Positions 52,691 to 62,332 of a stretch of 64,000 nucleotides of DNA are shown in pieces. A program made the position numbers and the translations under genes. The notes below the pieces were generated by a model. It saw nothing but the letters and a program-made list of their open reading frames with translations, did not search any database and was not told where the DNA came from. This DNA is from Postechiella sp039985655 (GTDB lineage Bacteria > Bacteroidota > Bacteroidia > Flavobacteriales > Flavobacteriaceae). The stretch covers positions 186,001-250,000 of the forward strand of contig JBDWSF010000014.1 in NCBI GenBank assembly GCA_039985655.1, written 5' to 3'. Each line of letters begins with the position of its first letter. The first letter of the stretch is position 1.

Positions 52691-54985
52691 ATGATTAATA
52701 AATTTAGCATCTTCAAACAGCACTATTCTAATCATAAAAAGAATGGTTCAAAACTATTTCTATCATTAATAGTAATGCTAACGGCATTCACTTGTAAAAC
52801 AGAAACTTTTGAAGAACCTATAATTTCACTGGAACAATATCACATTGAAGACGGTTTTGAATTACAAGTCGCTGCTTCCGAACCTTTTTTAGAAGCTCCT
52901 GTTACCATGGATTTTGATAATAAAGGGCGCATGTGGGTGGTACAAATGAAAGGTTACATGCAAAACCTTGAAGGCACAGGAGACCATATGCCAAATGGAA
53001 CTATTTCTATTTTAGAAGATTTAGATGATGATGGTATTACAGATCATTCAAAAATATTTTTAGACAGCCTTATTCTACCAAGAGCCGTTGCGCATGTATA
53101 TGGCGGACTTTTATATGCCGTACCTCCAAACCTTTGGTTTGTTGATATAAAAGATGATAAACCACAAAATAAGGTTTTAGTTGATTCTTTATACGCTGAC
53201 GGCGGAAATGTAGAACATCAACCCAACGGATTAATGATGCATATCGATAATTGGATTTACAATGCGAAATCTAATTTTAGATATCAAAGAAAAAACAAAA
53301 AATGGATTAAAGAACCGACTTCGTTTCGTGGGCAATGGGGTATTAGTAAAGATAATTTTGGAAGATTGTATTATAACACAAATTCCACACAGTTAATTGG
53401 CGATTATGTGCTTCCAAATACTATTATTAAAAATTCATTTTATAAGCCAAAAGAGGCATTAAGTAGTATGCTTACTGCTAATCAAAATGTATTTCCGTTA
53501 CATCCTACAGCCGTAAATCGAGGATATGCAAAAGGAATTTTAAATACAGATAGCCTTTTAGTAAATGTCACTTCGGCATGTGGTCCATTGGTTTATAGAG
53601 GAAATAAATACCCAGAAGAATATAATGAAAACGCTTTTGTTTGTGTCCCTGAAGCCAATTTAATTAAACGTAATGTTTTAACCTTTTCAGCAGACAAAGT
53701 AACTGCAAGGCAAGCTATAACAGGTAAAGAGTTTATTGCTTCAACCGACGAAGGGTTTCGTCCTGTAAATTTATTTAATGGTCCCGATGGCAATATGTAC
53801 ATTGTAGATATGCACCGAGGTATTATTCAAGATAAAGTCTATTTAACACCTTATTTACAAAAGCTTTATGCTGAAAAGGAACTAGATACCATCATTGGAA
53901 TGGGACGGGTTTTAAGGGTTGTAAATAAAAATAATAGTTCAAAAGCACCTATAAATATTGAGAAATTAAATACTCTTGAATTAGTCGATTTACTTAATCA
54001 TTCTAATGGTTGGTTAAGAGATCGAGCGCAGCAATTATTAGTTTTCAAAAAGGATACGCAAGCTATACCTCTATTAAAAACGCTATTAGAAAATACAGAT
54101 AATTCAATAGCTCAAATACATGCGTTACACACGTTAAATGGTTTGAATGCACTTGATTATAACGTTTTAGAAAAATTATTGTACTCCAATAGTGAAAGTA
54201 ACTCTATAAGTCATGCACTTGTTTTGTTAGAACAATTTGCTACTCAAGACAGCATGTCTTCCTTCATAAGATTAACTCAAAAACTATCACTAAAAAACAA
54301 TGCCGAAATAGACTTATATATTCTAAATTCTTTGGGTGATTGGCTAACGTTTTCAACCCAGCAACTATTTCCGCTAGCATGGCAGCTATCTAATAAATAC
54401 AAAGACAATTTAGTTTATCAAGAAGGACTTATAAATAGCTTAAGAGGTTTAGAAGACAACTATCTTTTATTTTTAAATCAAAATAAAAATACGTCAGGTG
54501 CTGTTTTCTCTGAAGTTTTAGAATCTACACAATCTAATATAGCGCTTAATAAAAGAAACTATATTTATACGACTAAAGGAGCAAAAACAGATGCCATAAC
54601 TGTTGGTTATAAAATATTTAGAAACTTATGTGCGACCTGTCACGGTATTGAAGGAGAAGGTGTTGCAAATTTGGCTCCACCATTAAAAAACTCCGAATAT
54701 GTTACTCAATCTTCCGAAAGATTGGCTTTAGTAATATTACATGGCTTATCGGGACCAATTCATGTAAACGATAAATTATACGAACTAAACACCACGATGC
54801 CTGGTTTAGGAAATAATCCTGATTTTAGTGATGAGGATATATTTAATATTATAATATACATACAAAACGCTTTCCCTGGAGCTTCTGAAAAGATTAAATT
54901 GGATCAAATAAAATTACTTCGTAACCTAAAACCTAAAAATGGCGTTTTTAATGAAAAGGAGTTATTTAAATTAACAGAGAAGTAA
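52691..54985 (+). CDS. Lipoprotein with PVC-type beta-propeller dehydrogenase domain and cytochrome c
   Basis: A 764-residue protein. A hydrophobic N-terminus ends LTAFTCKTET, consistent with a lipoprotein. Next comes a propeller domain of the membrane-bound dehydrogenase type (LEQYHIEDGFELQVAASEPF, APVTMDFDNKGRMWVVQMKG, DLDDDGITDHSKIFLDSL), a HEAT-like helical part (RDRAQQLLVFKKDTQAIPLL) and a C-terminal cytochrome c with haem site CATCHGIEGEGVANLAPPL and a distal Met in TTMPGLG. It should oxidise a sugar-like compound in the periplasm and pass electrons to the haem; the substrate is not known. Confidence 0.85.
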   Translation: MINKFSIFKQHYSNHKKNGSKLFLSLIVMLTAFTCKTETFEEPIISLEQYHIEDGFELQVAASEPFLEAPVTMDFDNKGRMWVVQMKGYMQNLEGTGDHMPNGTISILEDLDDDGITDHSKIFLDSLILPRAVAHVYGGLLYAVPPNLWFVDIKDDKPQNKVLVDSLYADGGNVEHQPNGLMMHIDNWIYNAKSNFRYQRKNKKWIKEPTSFRGQWGISKDNFGRLYYNTNSTQLIGDYVLPNTIIKNSFYKPKEALSSMLTANQNVFPLHPTAVNRGYAKGILNTDSLLVNVTSACGPLVYRGNKYPEEYNENAFVCVPEANLIKRNVLTFSADKVTARQAITGKEFIASTDEGFRPVNLFNGPDGNMYIVDMHRGIIQDKVYLTPYLQKLYAEKELDTIIGMGRVLRVVNKNNSSKAPINIEKLNTLELVDLLNHSNGWLRDRAQQLLVFKKDTQAIPLLKTLLENTDNSIAQIHALHTLNGLNALDYNVLEKLLYSNSESNSISHALVLLEQFATQDSMSSFIRLTQKLSLKNNAEIDLYILNSLGDWLTFSTQQLFPLAWQLSNKYKDNLVYQEGLINSLRGLEDNYLLFLNQNKNTSGAVFSEVLESTQSNIALNKRNYIYTTKGAKTDAITVGYKIFRNLCATCHGIEGEGVANLAPPLKNSEYVTQSSERLALVILHGLSGPIHVNDKLYELNTTMPGLGNNPDFSDEDIFNIIIYIQNAFPGASEKIKLDQIKLLRNLKPKNGVFNEKELFKLTEK

Positions 54986-55162
54986 AAACGTTAAAACAAC
55001 TATCTTTCTCTTTTTTAAGCATAAAAAAGTATAATTTTAGAGTACTTAGCTTTAAATTAGCAAAAACATAAATAAATATCAACTTTTGATTTCTATTGAT
55101 TCAATAAAAATATAAATTTGCAATTCGTTAGAAGTTAATTAATCATATAATACTACGCCCTT

Positions 55163-55528
55163 TTGGAAAATAACAAAGCAATAAAATTAATCGATAAAAT
55201 TCTGAAAAACCTTGATGACACAGGTATTAATACAGATGCATTAATCGACGATATTAAAGAATTAAGAACGTATGCTTTAGAACAACAAGTGCCTTTAGTG
55301 GTAAAGGTTCTTAGATTGACTTACGAGCATATTGAAGCAAACGACTCATTTCTTATACCAATTCTTGCTGATGAATCTGAAGATGAAGAAGAATTAACTG
55401 AAGCACAAGAAGTAGAATCTACTCCTGTTGAAAGTCTTAAATATTTAATAGCACTTACAAGAAACCTTAACAATAAACTTAATATCTCAGATTTAAGAGA
55501 ATATAAAGAGCTTTTAACGGCTTATTAA
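55163..55528 (+). CDS. Conserved hypothetical protein
   Basis: A 121-residue acidic helical protein from a TTG start (MENNKAIKLIDKILKNLDDT). No signal peptide. TAAATTTG at 55113-55120 is a -7-like element 43 bases upstream. It looks like a Flavobacteria-wide protein of unknown role; the middle (DESEDEEELTEAQEVEST) is a flexible acidic linker between two helical parts. A shared terminator follows. Confidence 0.65.
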   Translation: MENNKAIKLIDKILKNLDDTGINTDALIDDIKELRTYALEQQVPLVVKVLRLTYEHIEANDSFLIPILADESEDEEELTEAQEVESTPVESLKYLIALTRNLNNKLNISDLREYKELLTAY

Positions 55529-55544
55529 TATTCCCGTATAAAAC

Positions 55545-55585
55545 AAAAAAAGAGCCTTAACATTTTCATGTTAAGGCTCTTTTTT
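55545..55585. terminator. Bidirectional terminator
   Basis: AAGAGCCTTAACAT / ATGTTAAGGCTCTT with loop TTTC and flanking A and T runs. It lies between two convergent genes and can serve both. Confidence 0.92.
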
Positions 55586-55631
55586 GTAATCTAGTAAAGA
55601 AAGGAATTTTCTTTAAAAACTTACGCTCTTA

Positions 55632-56420
55632 TTATTCCACAACTTTTGCACCTTCAACCATCTCAAACAAAGCATCTTTAGGCTTCACTTTTGATAAAAT
55701 TACATTAGTGAATTTTAATTCTTTACCTTTCTTTGTTGTTGGCTTATTATCTTCAGAATTATACCATATTAAAGTTTCTGGCAGTAATAAACCTTCAATA
55801 GTTTGCCAATTGCTATATTTTATAAAACGGAACACCTTACTTTTTTCTTTAGAAAAGTAGGTAACTGTATACCCTAACCAAGCCATTTTATTAGTTTCAG
55901 AATCATAGTATAAAATATATTCGTCTTCTGGTGACTCCCCTACGCCTGCGTTATAAGAAATTTTAATTCCGGGATATGCTTTATCTTCAAAAATTAATGG
56001 TTCAACATTTTCGTAAATAATACCGTAATCACCTAAAATAAAAGGCATAGCATAAAAATAAGACATCAAATTATAATAAAACTTGGCATTGCCTTTATAG
56101 ACCAATGAATCTTGTTTTATCCAAACTTTTTCGCCATCAAAACCAATTTTAAATTCATCTGTTTCTATTAACGATTTTCGACTCTTTAAGGCTGTTGTCG
56201 TTTTCTCATTGCCTTCTGGGTGTTCTATTTCAAACACTAAATTCTCTATAGAGTTCCAAACAGCAATACCGCCATGTGCATCAAAAACTTTGGATATGTT
56301 TTCGGGGTAAATATTTGCCGCTATTTCTAGGTTTTCCTCAGAAGTATTAACGTCTACTTTTTTGTCATTTTTACAAGAAACAAATAAAATGATAATGGTT
56401 AAAAAAAGTATATTTTTCAT
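55632..56420 (-). CDS. DUF6503-family lipoprotein
   Basis: A 262-residue protein with a lipobox (ILFVSCKNDKK, lipid on C16). The mature part begins ISKVFDAHGGIAVWNSIENL and continues as beta strands (KSRKSLIETDEFKIGFDGEK, DKAYPGIKISYNAGVG, KMAWLGYTVTYFSKEK), the pattern of DUF6503. A more divergent relative is at 37904-38644. Its fold resembles periplasmic lipid-carrier (LolA-like) proteins only loosely; role unknown. Confidence 0.75.
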   Translation of the reverse strand: MKNILFLTIIILFVSCKNDKKVDVNTSEENLEIAANIYPENISKVFDAHGGIAVWNSIENLVFEIEHPEGNEKTTTALKSRKSLIETDEFKIGFDGEKVWIKQDSLVYKGNAKFYYNLMSYFYAMPFILGDYGIIYENVEPLIFEDKAYPGIKISYNAGVGESPEDEYILYYDSETNKMAWLGYTVTYFSKEKSKVFRFIKYSNWQTIEGLLLPETLIWYNSEDNKPTTKKGKELKFTNVILSKVKPKDALFEMVEGAKVVE

Positions 56421-56634
56421 AGTTGTATTTTTATTAAATTAACATATAACATCGTTTATAAAACAACTCATTACAAGAAACAAACAGTCAAAAAAGTAAA
56501 TCGTTTTTCTCTAGCTAAACGCTGTCTAACTTTTAATATTTTAAAAACTAAAGCATTTCGACTATGCGCAATGTGACATTCAAAACTAAAGCCTACTTTT
56601 TTAACTACCTATTTTTTTTAGTTAATTCTATTTT

Positions 56635-59259
56635 TTATTCAATAATTAATTTTTGTGTGATCTTCGAAATACCATCATTAACCTTTAAAAAATATATCCC
56701 ACTCTTTAAAGACGATACGTTTAATTGAATTTCGCTATTTTGGATATTGTTCTTTGAATCTAAAATTAGCTTTCCCTGAATATTGTAAATACTTGTATTT
56801 ATAATATTATTTATAGTTCTACTAAACTTTAATTCTATAATATTTTTCGCTGGGTTTGGATATATTGAAAACCCTGTGTTATTAAATTTACTATTAGAAA
56901 GTGTTGTTATAAATTCTGTTTCAAAAGTATTAGTTATTACAGGATCGTTGAAATCAAAATAAATTTCGGCAGTATTTGGTATAATATCACCAACCTTATA
57001 CCCCACTAAAGGTTTAATTTTATAATATACATAACCATGACTACTAGGCTCATCCATATCTTCACTTGGTAAATGAATATCATCAAACTTCCAGTTTAAT
57101 TGATCCTCTACTCTTGTAAACACATTAGTATGACTTGAACTAAGCATTTGAATTGTTGATTTATCTAAACGTGAATCTAACGTATTATCAATAGATACAT
57201 TAATAGCATCTGCAGTTCCTACATTCTGGAATCTAACCGTGTAATACAAGTAATCTGTACTGCTAAATTCTGCATATAAAATTTCTGGACCTTTAGATTC
57301 AGCTATATCGTTAGGGTCGTAGGAACCTATAACCGTTTCAGAAAGTATTGATGTATTGTTTTCTATAGATAAGTCTGCAACAGCGTATGTTGCTGTATTG
57401 GTTAATAATGTTCCTAAAGACGTTGGTATTGGAACATTCATCCTTATAATTACAGATTCACTTTGGTTAGGTTCTAAATTAACAAAGTCTATTATAAACC
57501 CTGTTGATGTATTCGTTATAGAATTTCCAGTATCACCAGTATCACCAGTATCAACGTAAGAAACATTATTAAAAGTCACTATAGGGTCGTGAGTAAATTC
57601 AATTGAGCCAGAAGTCACTGTTTCTAATCCTTTATTTATAATTACTAAACGATTATAATAATCGAATCCTGGTCTTGGTGACGCGTAAGACACTAGGTAG
57701 ACGGCAATATCTCCACAGTCTTGAATTTTAGTAATGGGGAAGTTATAGTTAACAGTATTTCCGTTTGTTACATTTATATCTTCATAAGATGTAGTTGTAA
57801 CATTATAGCAAGAACTATATTCATCCAAAATATCATAACTAATATCATATGTATCATTCTCATCTTCACTTATAATGTTAAAAACACCATTTGATGAATA
57901 CATGCTATGTTGAATACCATCTTTATTTTTCTCATAAGTCAATAAACCATTTAAAAAGTTTATTTCGTCATTATCAAAGCTTGTATCATTATCAACATCA
58001 TAAAAACTATTTATTTCTATTACACCTTTAGCAGAACAATCTTGGACAATTAACTGTAAAGGTAGAATAGTAAAACAACCATAACCTTCCATATCTTCAA
58101 CATCGACATATATGGTTTGAGGGTTAACGATATTAGTATAGCTACCAACTATAGAACTACCGTATTCATCATCTTTATCGGTGTAAAATGAAATATCGTA
58201 GTTATTTTCTCCATTATTAATTTGATTCATTATAGTATATAAATCAAAAACTACTTTTCCATCACCGTCATCATCACAAACCTCATAAGGATCTAACGAG
58301 CTTACTATTGGTGGAATAAAAATAGAAACACTAAATGATGTTATTTCATAACTTCCAGAAGCGTTTTCGTCAACTCTAGCAAAAATAGTTACTGAATTTG
58401 AAGTATTATAAATTGAAGCTAATTGATTTATTTTATTTTCAGCATCAGTTTGTGTCAAAAAATAAGAAACAGTAAAATTATTTGAATTTTGATTTCCTAA
58501 AATTTTAAAGTCTTGACTTGCTAAATTAAATGTATAAATACCGTCATAATCATCATCACATATATTAATATTTCCAGGATTATTAGCTTCTGCAAACAAA
58601 ACGCTTAACCAAATAGTAGTTATTTCAACTTCTCCAGTATTATTATTTAGAGCTCTAACAGAAATAATTTGCCCGTTACTAGTATTGGAAAAACTTGAAG
58701 GATTACTTATTGTATTCGTACCATCTTCCACTCCAGATTGGGATGTATGATATGTAATTGAATAATCATTTTCGTTTATAGAACCACAAAATAAATCAAG
58801 ACTTGTTAAATCGAATACAGATAGCCCATCTGAATCATTATCATATACTTCCAGTTTTAATGATTTAGCTAAAATATTAGTCAATTCAATTGTATTTTCT
58901 GCACCTAAATAAGTTATACTCTGATTAGGAACAATTTTATTAGCTCTATAATAAATCTTTTGAGGGTTGGAAGAATTAATAAAACTTTCTGGGTTTGCAA
59001 TTGGATTTGTTTCATTATTCATATCCTCTATTGTTGTATAATAAACAATCGAGTAATAATCTTCGGGATCTCCTTTGTCTATTCTACAAAACGTTTCAAA
59101 AGGAAATGCTTCAATTAAATTAAATGAAGTAAAACCATCTCCATTATCATCACAAGCATAAGCTGGAAAAAGACCACAAGGTGGCGGTGGCCCTTGCACC
59201 TGAGAATAAACAGAAATCGAAAATAAAATCAACATCCTTAAAAGTAACCTTTGTTTCAT
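56635..59259 (-). CDS. Large secreted repeat protein with T9SS sorting domain
   Basis: An 874-residue protein from the ATG at 59259 (MKQRLLLRMLILFSISVYSQ, a clear signal peptide); an ATG 8 codons upstream was rejected because TAGTTTTG there looks like the -7 element. Four or more repeats of about 100 residues carry C-D-D-D-G-D-G motifs (ACDDNGDGFTSFNL, ICDDDYDGIYTFNL, VCDDDGDGKVVFDL) that probably bind calcium. Then a DUF7619-like beta domain (YTVRFQNVGTADAINVSIDN) and a type A sorting domain (FSIYPNPAKNIIELKFS ... GISKITQKLIIE). Likely attached to or released from the surface. Confidence 0.82.
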   Translation of the reverse strand: MKQRLLLRMLILFSISVYSQVQGPPPPCGLFPAYACDDNGDGFTSFNLIEAFPFETFCRIDKGDPEDYYSIVYYTTIEDMNNETNPIANPESFINSSNPQKIYYRANKIVPNQSITYLGAENTIELTNILAKSLKLEVYDNDSDGLSVFDLTSLDLFCGSINENDYSITYHTSQSGVEDGTNTISNPSSFSNTSNGQIISVRALNNNTGEVEITTIWLSVLFAEANNPGNINICDDDYDGIYTFNLASQDFKILGNQNSNNFTVSYFLTQTDAENKINQLASIYNTSNSVTIFARVDENASGSYEITSFSVSIFIPPIVSSLDPYEVCDDDGDGKVVFDLYTIMNQINNGENNYDISFYTDKDDEYGSSIVGSYTNIVNPQTIYVDVEDMEGYGCFTILPLQLIVQDCSAKGVIEINSFYDVDNDTSFDNDEINFLNGLLTYEKNKDGIQHSMYSSNGVFNIISEDENDTYDISYDILDEYSSCYNVTTTSYEDINVTNGNTVNYNFPITKIQDCGDIAVYLVSYASPRPGFDYYNRLVIINKGLETVTSGSIEFTHDPIVTFNNVSYVDTGDTGDTGNSITNTSTGFIIDFVNLEPNQSESVIIRMNVPIPTSLGTLLTNTATYAVADLSIENNTSILSETVIGSYDPNDIAESKGPEILYAEFSSTDYLYYTVRFQNVGTADAINVSIDNTLDSRLDKSTIQMLSSSHTNVFTRVEDQLNWKFDDIHLPSEDMDEPSSHGYVYYKIKPLVGYKVGDIIPNTAEIYFDFNDPVITNTFETEFITTLSNSKFNNTGFSIYPNPAKNIIELKFSRTINNIINTSIYNIQGKLILDSKNNIQNSEIQLNVSSLKSGIYFLKVNDGISKITQKLIIE

Positions 59260-59296
59260 ATTTGTATTAAATTTGCAAAACAAAACTAGTAAATAA

Positions 59297-60097
59297 TTGG
59301 CTACAACATTAATAACCAGTATACAAAATCAATTTATTCGACAACTTACTCAATTAAAAGATAAGTCGCGCGAACGTAAAAAAACAGGAACGTTTTTAAT
59401 AGAAGGTGTTCGTGAAATTTCTTTAGCTTTAAAAGGCGGTTATGAATTAGATACTATTTTATTTTATCCAGAATTATTTACTGAAGATCAATTAAATAAA
59501 TTAACAAATCAACAAATCAACACGGTTGAGATATCTAAAGAGGTTTATCAAAAATTAGCCTATCGAGAGACTACCGAAGGTGTTTTAGCAGTTGCAAAAA
59601 TCAAAAATCACGATATCATTGATTTAAAGTTTAAAACAGAAACCCCTTTAATTTTAATTGCAGAAGCTCCTGAAAAACCAGGAAACATCGGTGCCATTTT
59701 AAGAACGGCTGATGCTGCAAATATTGATGCTGTTATTATTGCCAACCCAAAAACAGATTTATACAATCCAAATATTATTCGCTCTAGTGTGGGTTGCGTA
59801 TTTACAAATCAAATTGCAATGGGTTCAACTTCTGAAATTATTGAATTTTTAAAATCGAAAAACATAAATATTTACAGTGCCATTTTGCAGGAATCTGTCG
59901 AATATCACACACAAGACTACACAAAACCAACCGCTATTATTGTTGGCACAGAAGCCACTGGATTAAGTGAAGCATGGCGTATAAATTCGACTAAAAATGT
60001 TATAATCCCCATGCAAGGTGAAATAGATTCTATGAATGTGTCAGTTGCTGCAGGAATTCTTATTTTTGAGGCGAAGAGACAAAGAGGTTTTAAATGA
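59297..60097 (+). CDS. TrmH/SpoU-family RNA 2'-O-methyltransferase
   Basis: A 266-residue SAM-dependent enzyme with the three SpoU motifs: PGNIGAILRTADAANIDAVI, AIIVGTEATGLSEAW and IPMQGEIDSMNVSVAAGILI. An N-terminal substrate-binding part (REISLALKGGYELDTILFYP) is present. Starts with TTG at 59297, only 37 bases from the divergent T9SS protein gene, so the two promoters must overlap. The target is probably rRNA. A palindromic repeat follows 4 bases after its stop. Confidence 0.88.
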   Translation: MATTLITSIQNQFIRQLTQLKDKSRERKKTGTFLIEGVREISLALKGGYELDTILFYPELFTEDQLNKLTNQQINTVEISKEVYQKLAYRETTEGVLAVAKIKNHDIIDLKFKTETPLILIAEAPEKPGNIGAILRTADAANIDAVIIANPKTDLYNPNIIRSSVGCVFTNQIAMGSTSEIIEFLKSKNINIYSAILQESVEYHTQDYTKPTAIIVGTEATGLSEAWRINSTKNVIIPMQGEIDSMNVSVAAGILIFEAKRQRGFK

Positions 60098-60101
60098 TTT
60101 C

Positions 60102-60196
60102 GTCATTACGAGGCGTTTTTCACGTCGAAGTAATCTCATAAATCAGAACTAAAATTAAACAGATTGCGTCGTCGCTAAAAAGCTCCTCGCAATGAC
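60102..60196. repeat. Palindromic repeat overlapping the M48 gene start region
   Basis: A 95-bp unit with ends GTCATTACGAGG / CCTCGCAATGAC (rather than the 10-bp ends of the purL copy) and inner GAAGTAATCT ... AGATTGCG. Its last bases AATGAC contain an ATG (60192) in frame with the following M48 peptidase gene. Confidence 0.85.
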
Positions 60197-60209
60197 AACA
60201 AAATACAAC

Positions 60210-61442
60210 ATGACAGCAACCACACTATTCTACATCATCATTGCCATAATAATTATCAATTTTATTAAGGATAAAATTTTAGATGCTTTAAATGCAAAAC
60301 ATTATAACGATGCGCTTCCTGAGGAATTACAAGATGTTTATGATGATACAGAATATAAAAAATCACAAAATTATAAGGCTATAAATTATAAATTCGGGTT
60401 ATTAACTTCAACATTTTCTATTCTATTAACCTTATGTTTTTTATTTTTTGATGGTTTTGAGTTTGTTGATAATATAGCAAGGAATTATAGCACCAACCCT
60501 ATATTTATCGCTTTAATATTCTTCGGAATCATTATGATTGGGAGTGATATTTTAACGACTCCGTTTTCGTATTACAGCACCTTTGTTATTGAAGAAAAGT
60601 TCGGATTTAATAAAACGACTGTAAAAACATTTTTTCTTGATAAGGTTAAAGGTTGGTTAATGATGGCTGTTGTTGGCGGAGGTATTTTGGCTTTAATTAT
60701 TTGGTTTTATAAAATTACAGGTGCTCAGTTTTGGTTGTATGCTTGGGCTTTAGTTGCTGTTTTTACATTGTTTATGAATATGTTCTATTCTAAACTTATT
60801 GTACCGCTTTTTAATAAGCAAACACCTTTAAAGGAAGGGAGTTTACGAGATAGCATATCGGAATACGCTAAAACGGTTGGTTTTAAACTCGATAAGATTT
60901 TTGTTATTGATGGATCGAAACGAAGCACGAAAGCAAACGCTTATTTTTCGGGTTTTGGTAGCGAAAAACGTGTCACACTTTACGATACTTTAATTAACGA
61001 TTTAGATGACGATGAAATCGTTGCAGTTCTGGCACATGAAGTTGGTCATTATAAAAAGAAGCACATCATCTTTAATTTGTTTGCCTCTATTTTATTGACT
61101 GGATTGACCTTGTTTATTTTATCGCTGTTTATATCGAATCCATTATTATCGAATGCTTTGGGTGTTGAAATTCCGAGTTTTCATATTGGAATGATTGCTT
61201 TTGGAATGCTCTACTCACCTATTTCAGAAATTACGGGATTAATTATGAATCTGTTTTCTAGAAAATTTGAATACCAAGCGGATGATTATGCTAAAAACAC
61301 GTATAAAGCAGAGCCGCTTATTACATCACTTAAAAAATTATCAAAAAATAGTTTGAGTAATTTAACACCGCATAAAGCGTATGTATTTATGCATTATTCG
61401 CATCCTACGTTGTTGGAACGGATTGGGAACTTGAGGAAATAA
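60210..61442 (+). CDS. M48-family (Ste24-like) membrane metallopeptidase
   Basis: A 410-residue inner-membrane zinc peptidase with several helices (TLFYIIIAIIIINFIKDK, SILLTLCFLFFDGF, MAVVGGGILALIIWFY). Zinc site HEVGHYKKKH with the third ligand in SRKFEYQADDYAKN. It resembles CAAX prenyl protease 1; in bacteria the role is membrane protein quality control. The ATG at 60210 (MTATTLFY) is preferred; the one at 60192 adds six residues and comes from the palindromic repeat. Confidence 0.88.
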   Translation: MTATTLFYIIIAIIIINFIKDKILDALNAKHYNDALPEELQDVYDDTEYKKSQNYKAINYKFGLLTSTFSILLTLCFLFFDGFEFVDNIARNYSTNPIFIALIFFGIIMIGSDILTTPFSYYSTFVIEEKFGFNKTTVKTFFLDKVKGWLMMAVVGGGILALIIWFYKITGAQFWLYAWALVAVFTLFMNMFYSKLIVPLFNKQTPLKEGSLRDSISEYAKTVGFKLDKIFVIDGSKRSTKANAYFSGFGSEKRVTLYDTLINDLDDDEIVAVLAHEVGHYKKKHIIFNLFASILLTGLTLFILSLFISNPLLSNALGVEIPSFHIGMIAFGMLYSPISEITGLIMNLFSRKFEYQADDYAKNTYKAEPLITSLKKLSKNSLSNLTPHKAYVFMHYSHPTLLERIGNLRK

Positions 61443-62194
61443 GTTTTAATCACTTCGTCATTTCGACATAAGGATAAATCTCATAATTTATGTCGCGCGA
61501 AGGTGCTAAAACGCAAAGTAAAATGGTTTCTCTGTTTTGAATGAAACTTGACTTTGTAGAAATTTTCAGCTACATTCGTTTGTCGTTTGATATAAAACAT
61601 TAAAACTATTTATATCCTAATAGTTAGCCTTTATTATGAAAAACATCATAACTGACACAAGCATTTGATAACAAAGACTATATCTAATTAGGACGGTAAT
61701 ACTTAATCCATTGGCTTGGGTGTTGTTGCTAAGTCCGCCAAATCTTTTGAGTTGGCTTTTGGAGAAACAAAGTAAAACAAAATGCAAAAGCTTTGGTTAA
61801 ATCACTGAACGGAAAGGTCTGTGATTATCGACTCCCCTACTTGCCATTGCTTAAGCTTTAAACAAACCTCTCCAAAAAAATAAAAACACATAACTCAATC
61901 TATAAATTCGCAGACAAGTGCGTTAACAATTGAACGGTATGTTTGAAATCCTTTTTGTGTTAAACGATATGTTTAGTTTAAAACTCATTTTAATTTAGAG
62001 AATATAAGTGATGAGATACTGAAACAAATTCAACACAAGAAAAATTGAGTAGTGAAATATTTATATTCACGATTTCCATAATTTAAATATATTACCCCAT
62101 GAGTAAAGCGTGTTAAAACGCCCAAAATGAATAGTTTAAAACTTCAATAGATAAGATTCCTTCCTTCGCAGGAATGACAAGTCAAATAAAAGGT
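61443..62194. other. Long gene-free region with repeat remnants
   Basis: No gene in about 750 bases. It contains a half copy of the palindromic repeat (CGTCATTTCGAC at 61456-61467, then AAATCTCATAA), a structured stretch about 61680-61880 with GCCAA / TTGGC (61737-61756) that looks like the body of an attC-like site or other folded repeat, and the short hairpin repeat GATTCCTTCCTTCGCAGGAA (62155-62174, then TGAC). The region may be where accessory DNA was gained and lost. Confidence 0.55.
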
Positions 62195-62332
62195 TATCTT
62201 TGCCGATTGAAACTCGGAAATATCGAGTTAAATTCCTCAGAGTGAGGATGTGTTACTAGAAGTTTAAGGTTAAGTATGTCGATTCGCTTCTTTATGTAAC
62301 ACCACATAACACAATCGAATACTTATACAAGA
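62195..62332 (+). promoter_or_regulatory. Promoter and structured leader of the DEAD-box helicase gene
   Basis: TATCTTTG at 62195-62202 is a -7 element; a start near 62208 gives a leader of about 125 bases. It can form AACTCG / CGAGTT (62211-62229), CCTCA / TGAGG (62235-62247) and a long stem GTGTTAC / GTAACAC (62250-62256 with 62296-62302) extended by AGAAG / CTTCT. Long folded leaders are typical for cold-shock helicase genes such as deaD/csdA. Confidence 0.6.
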
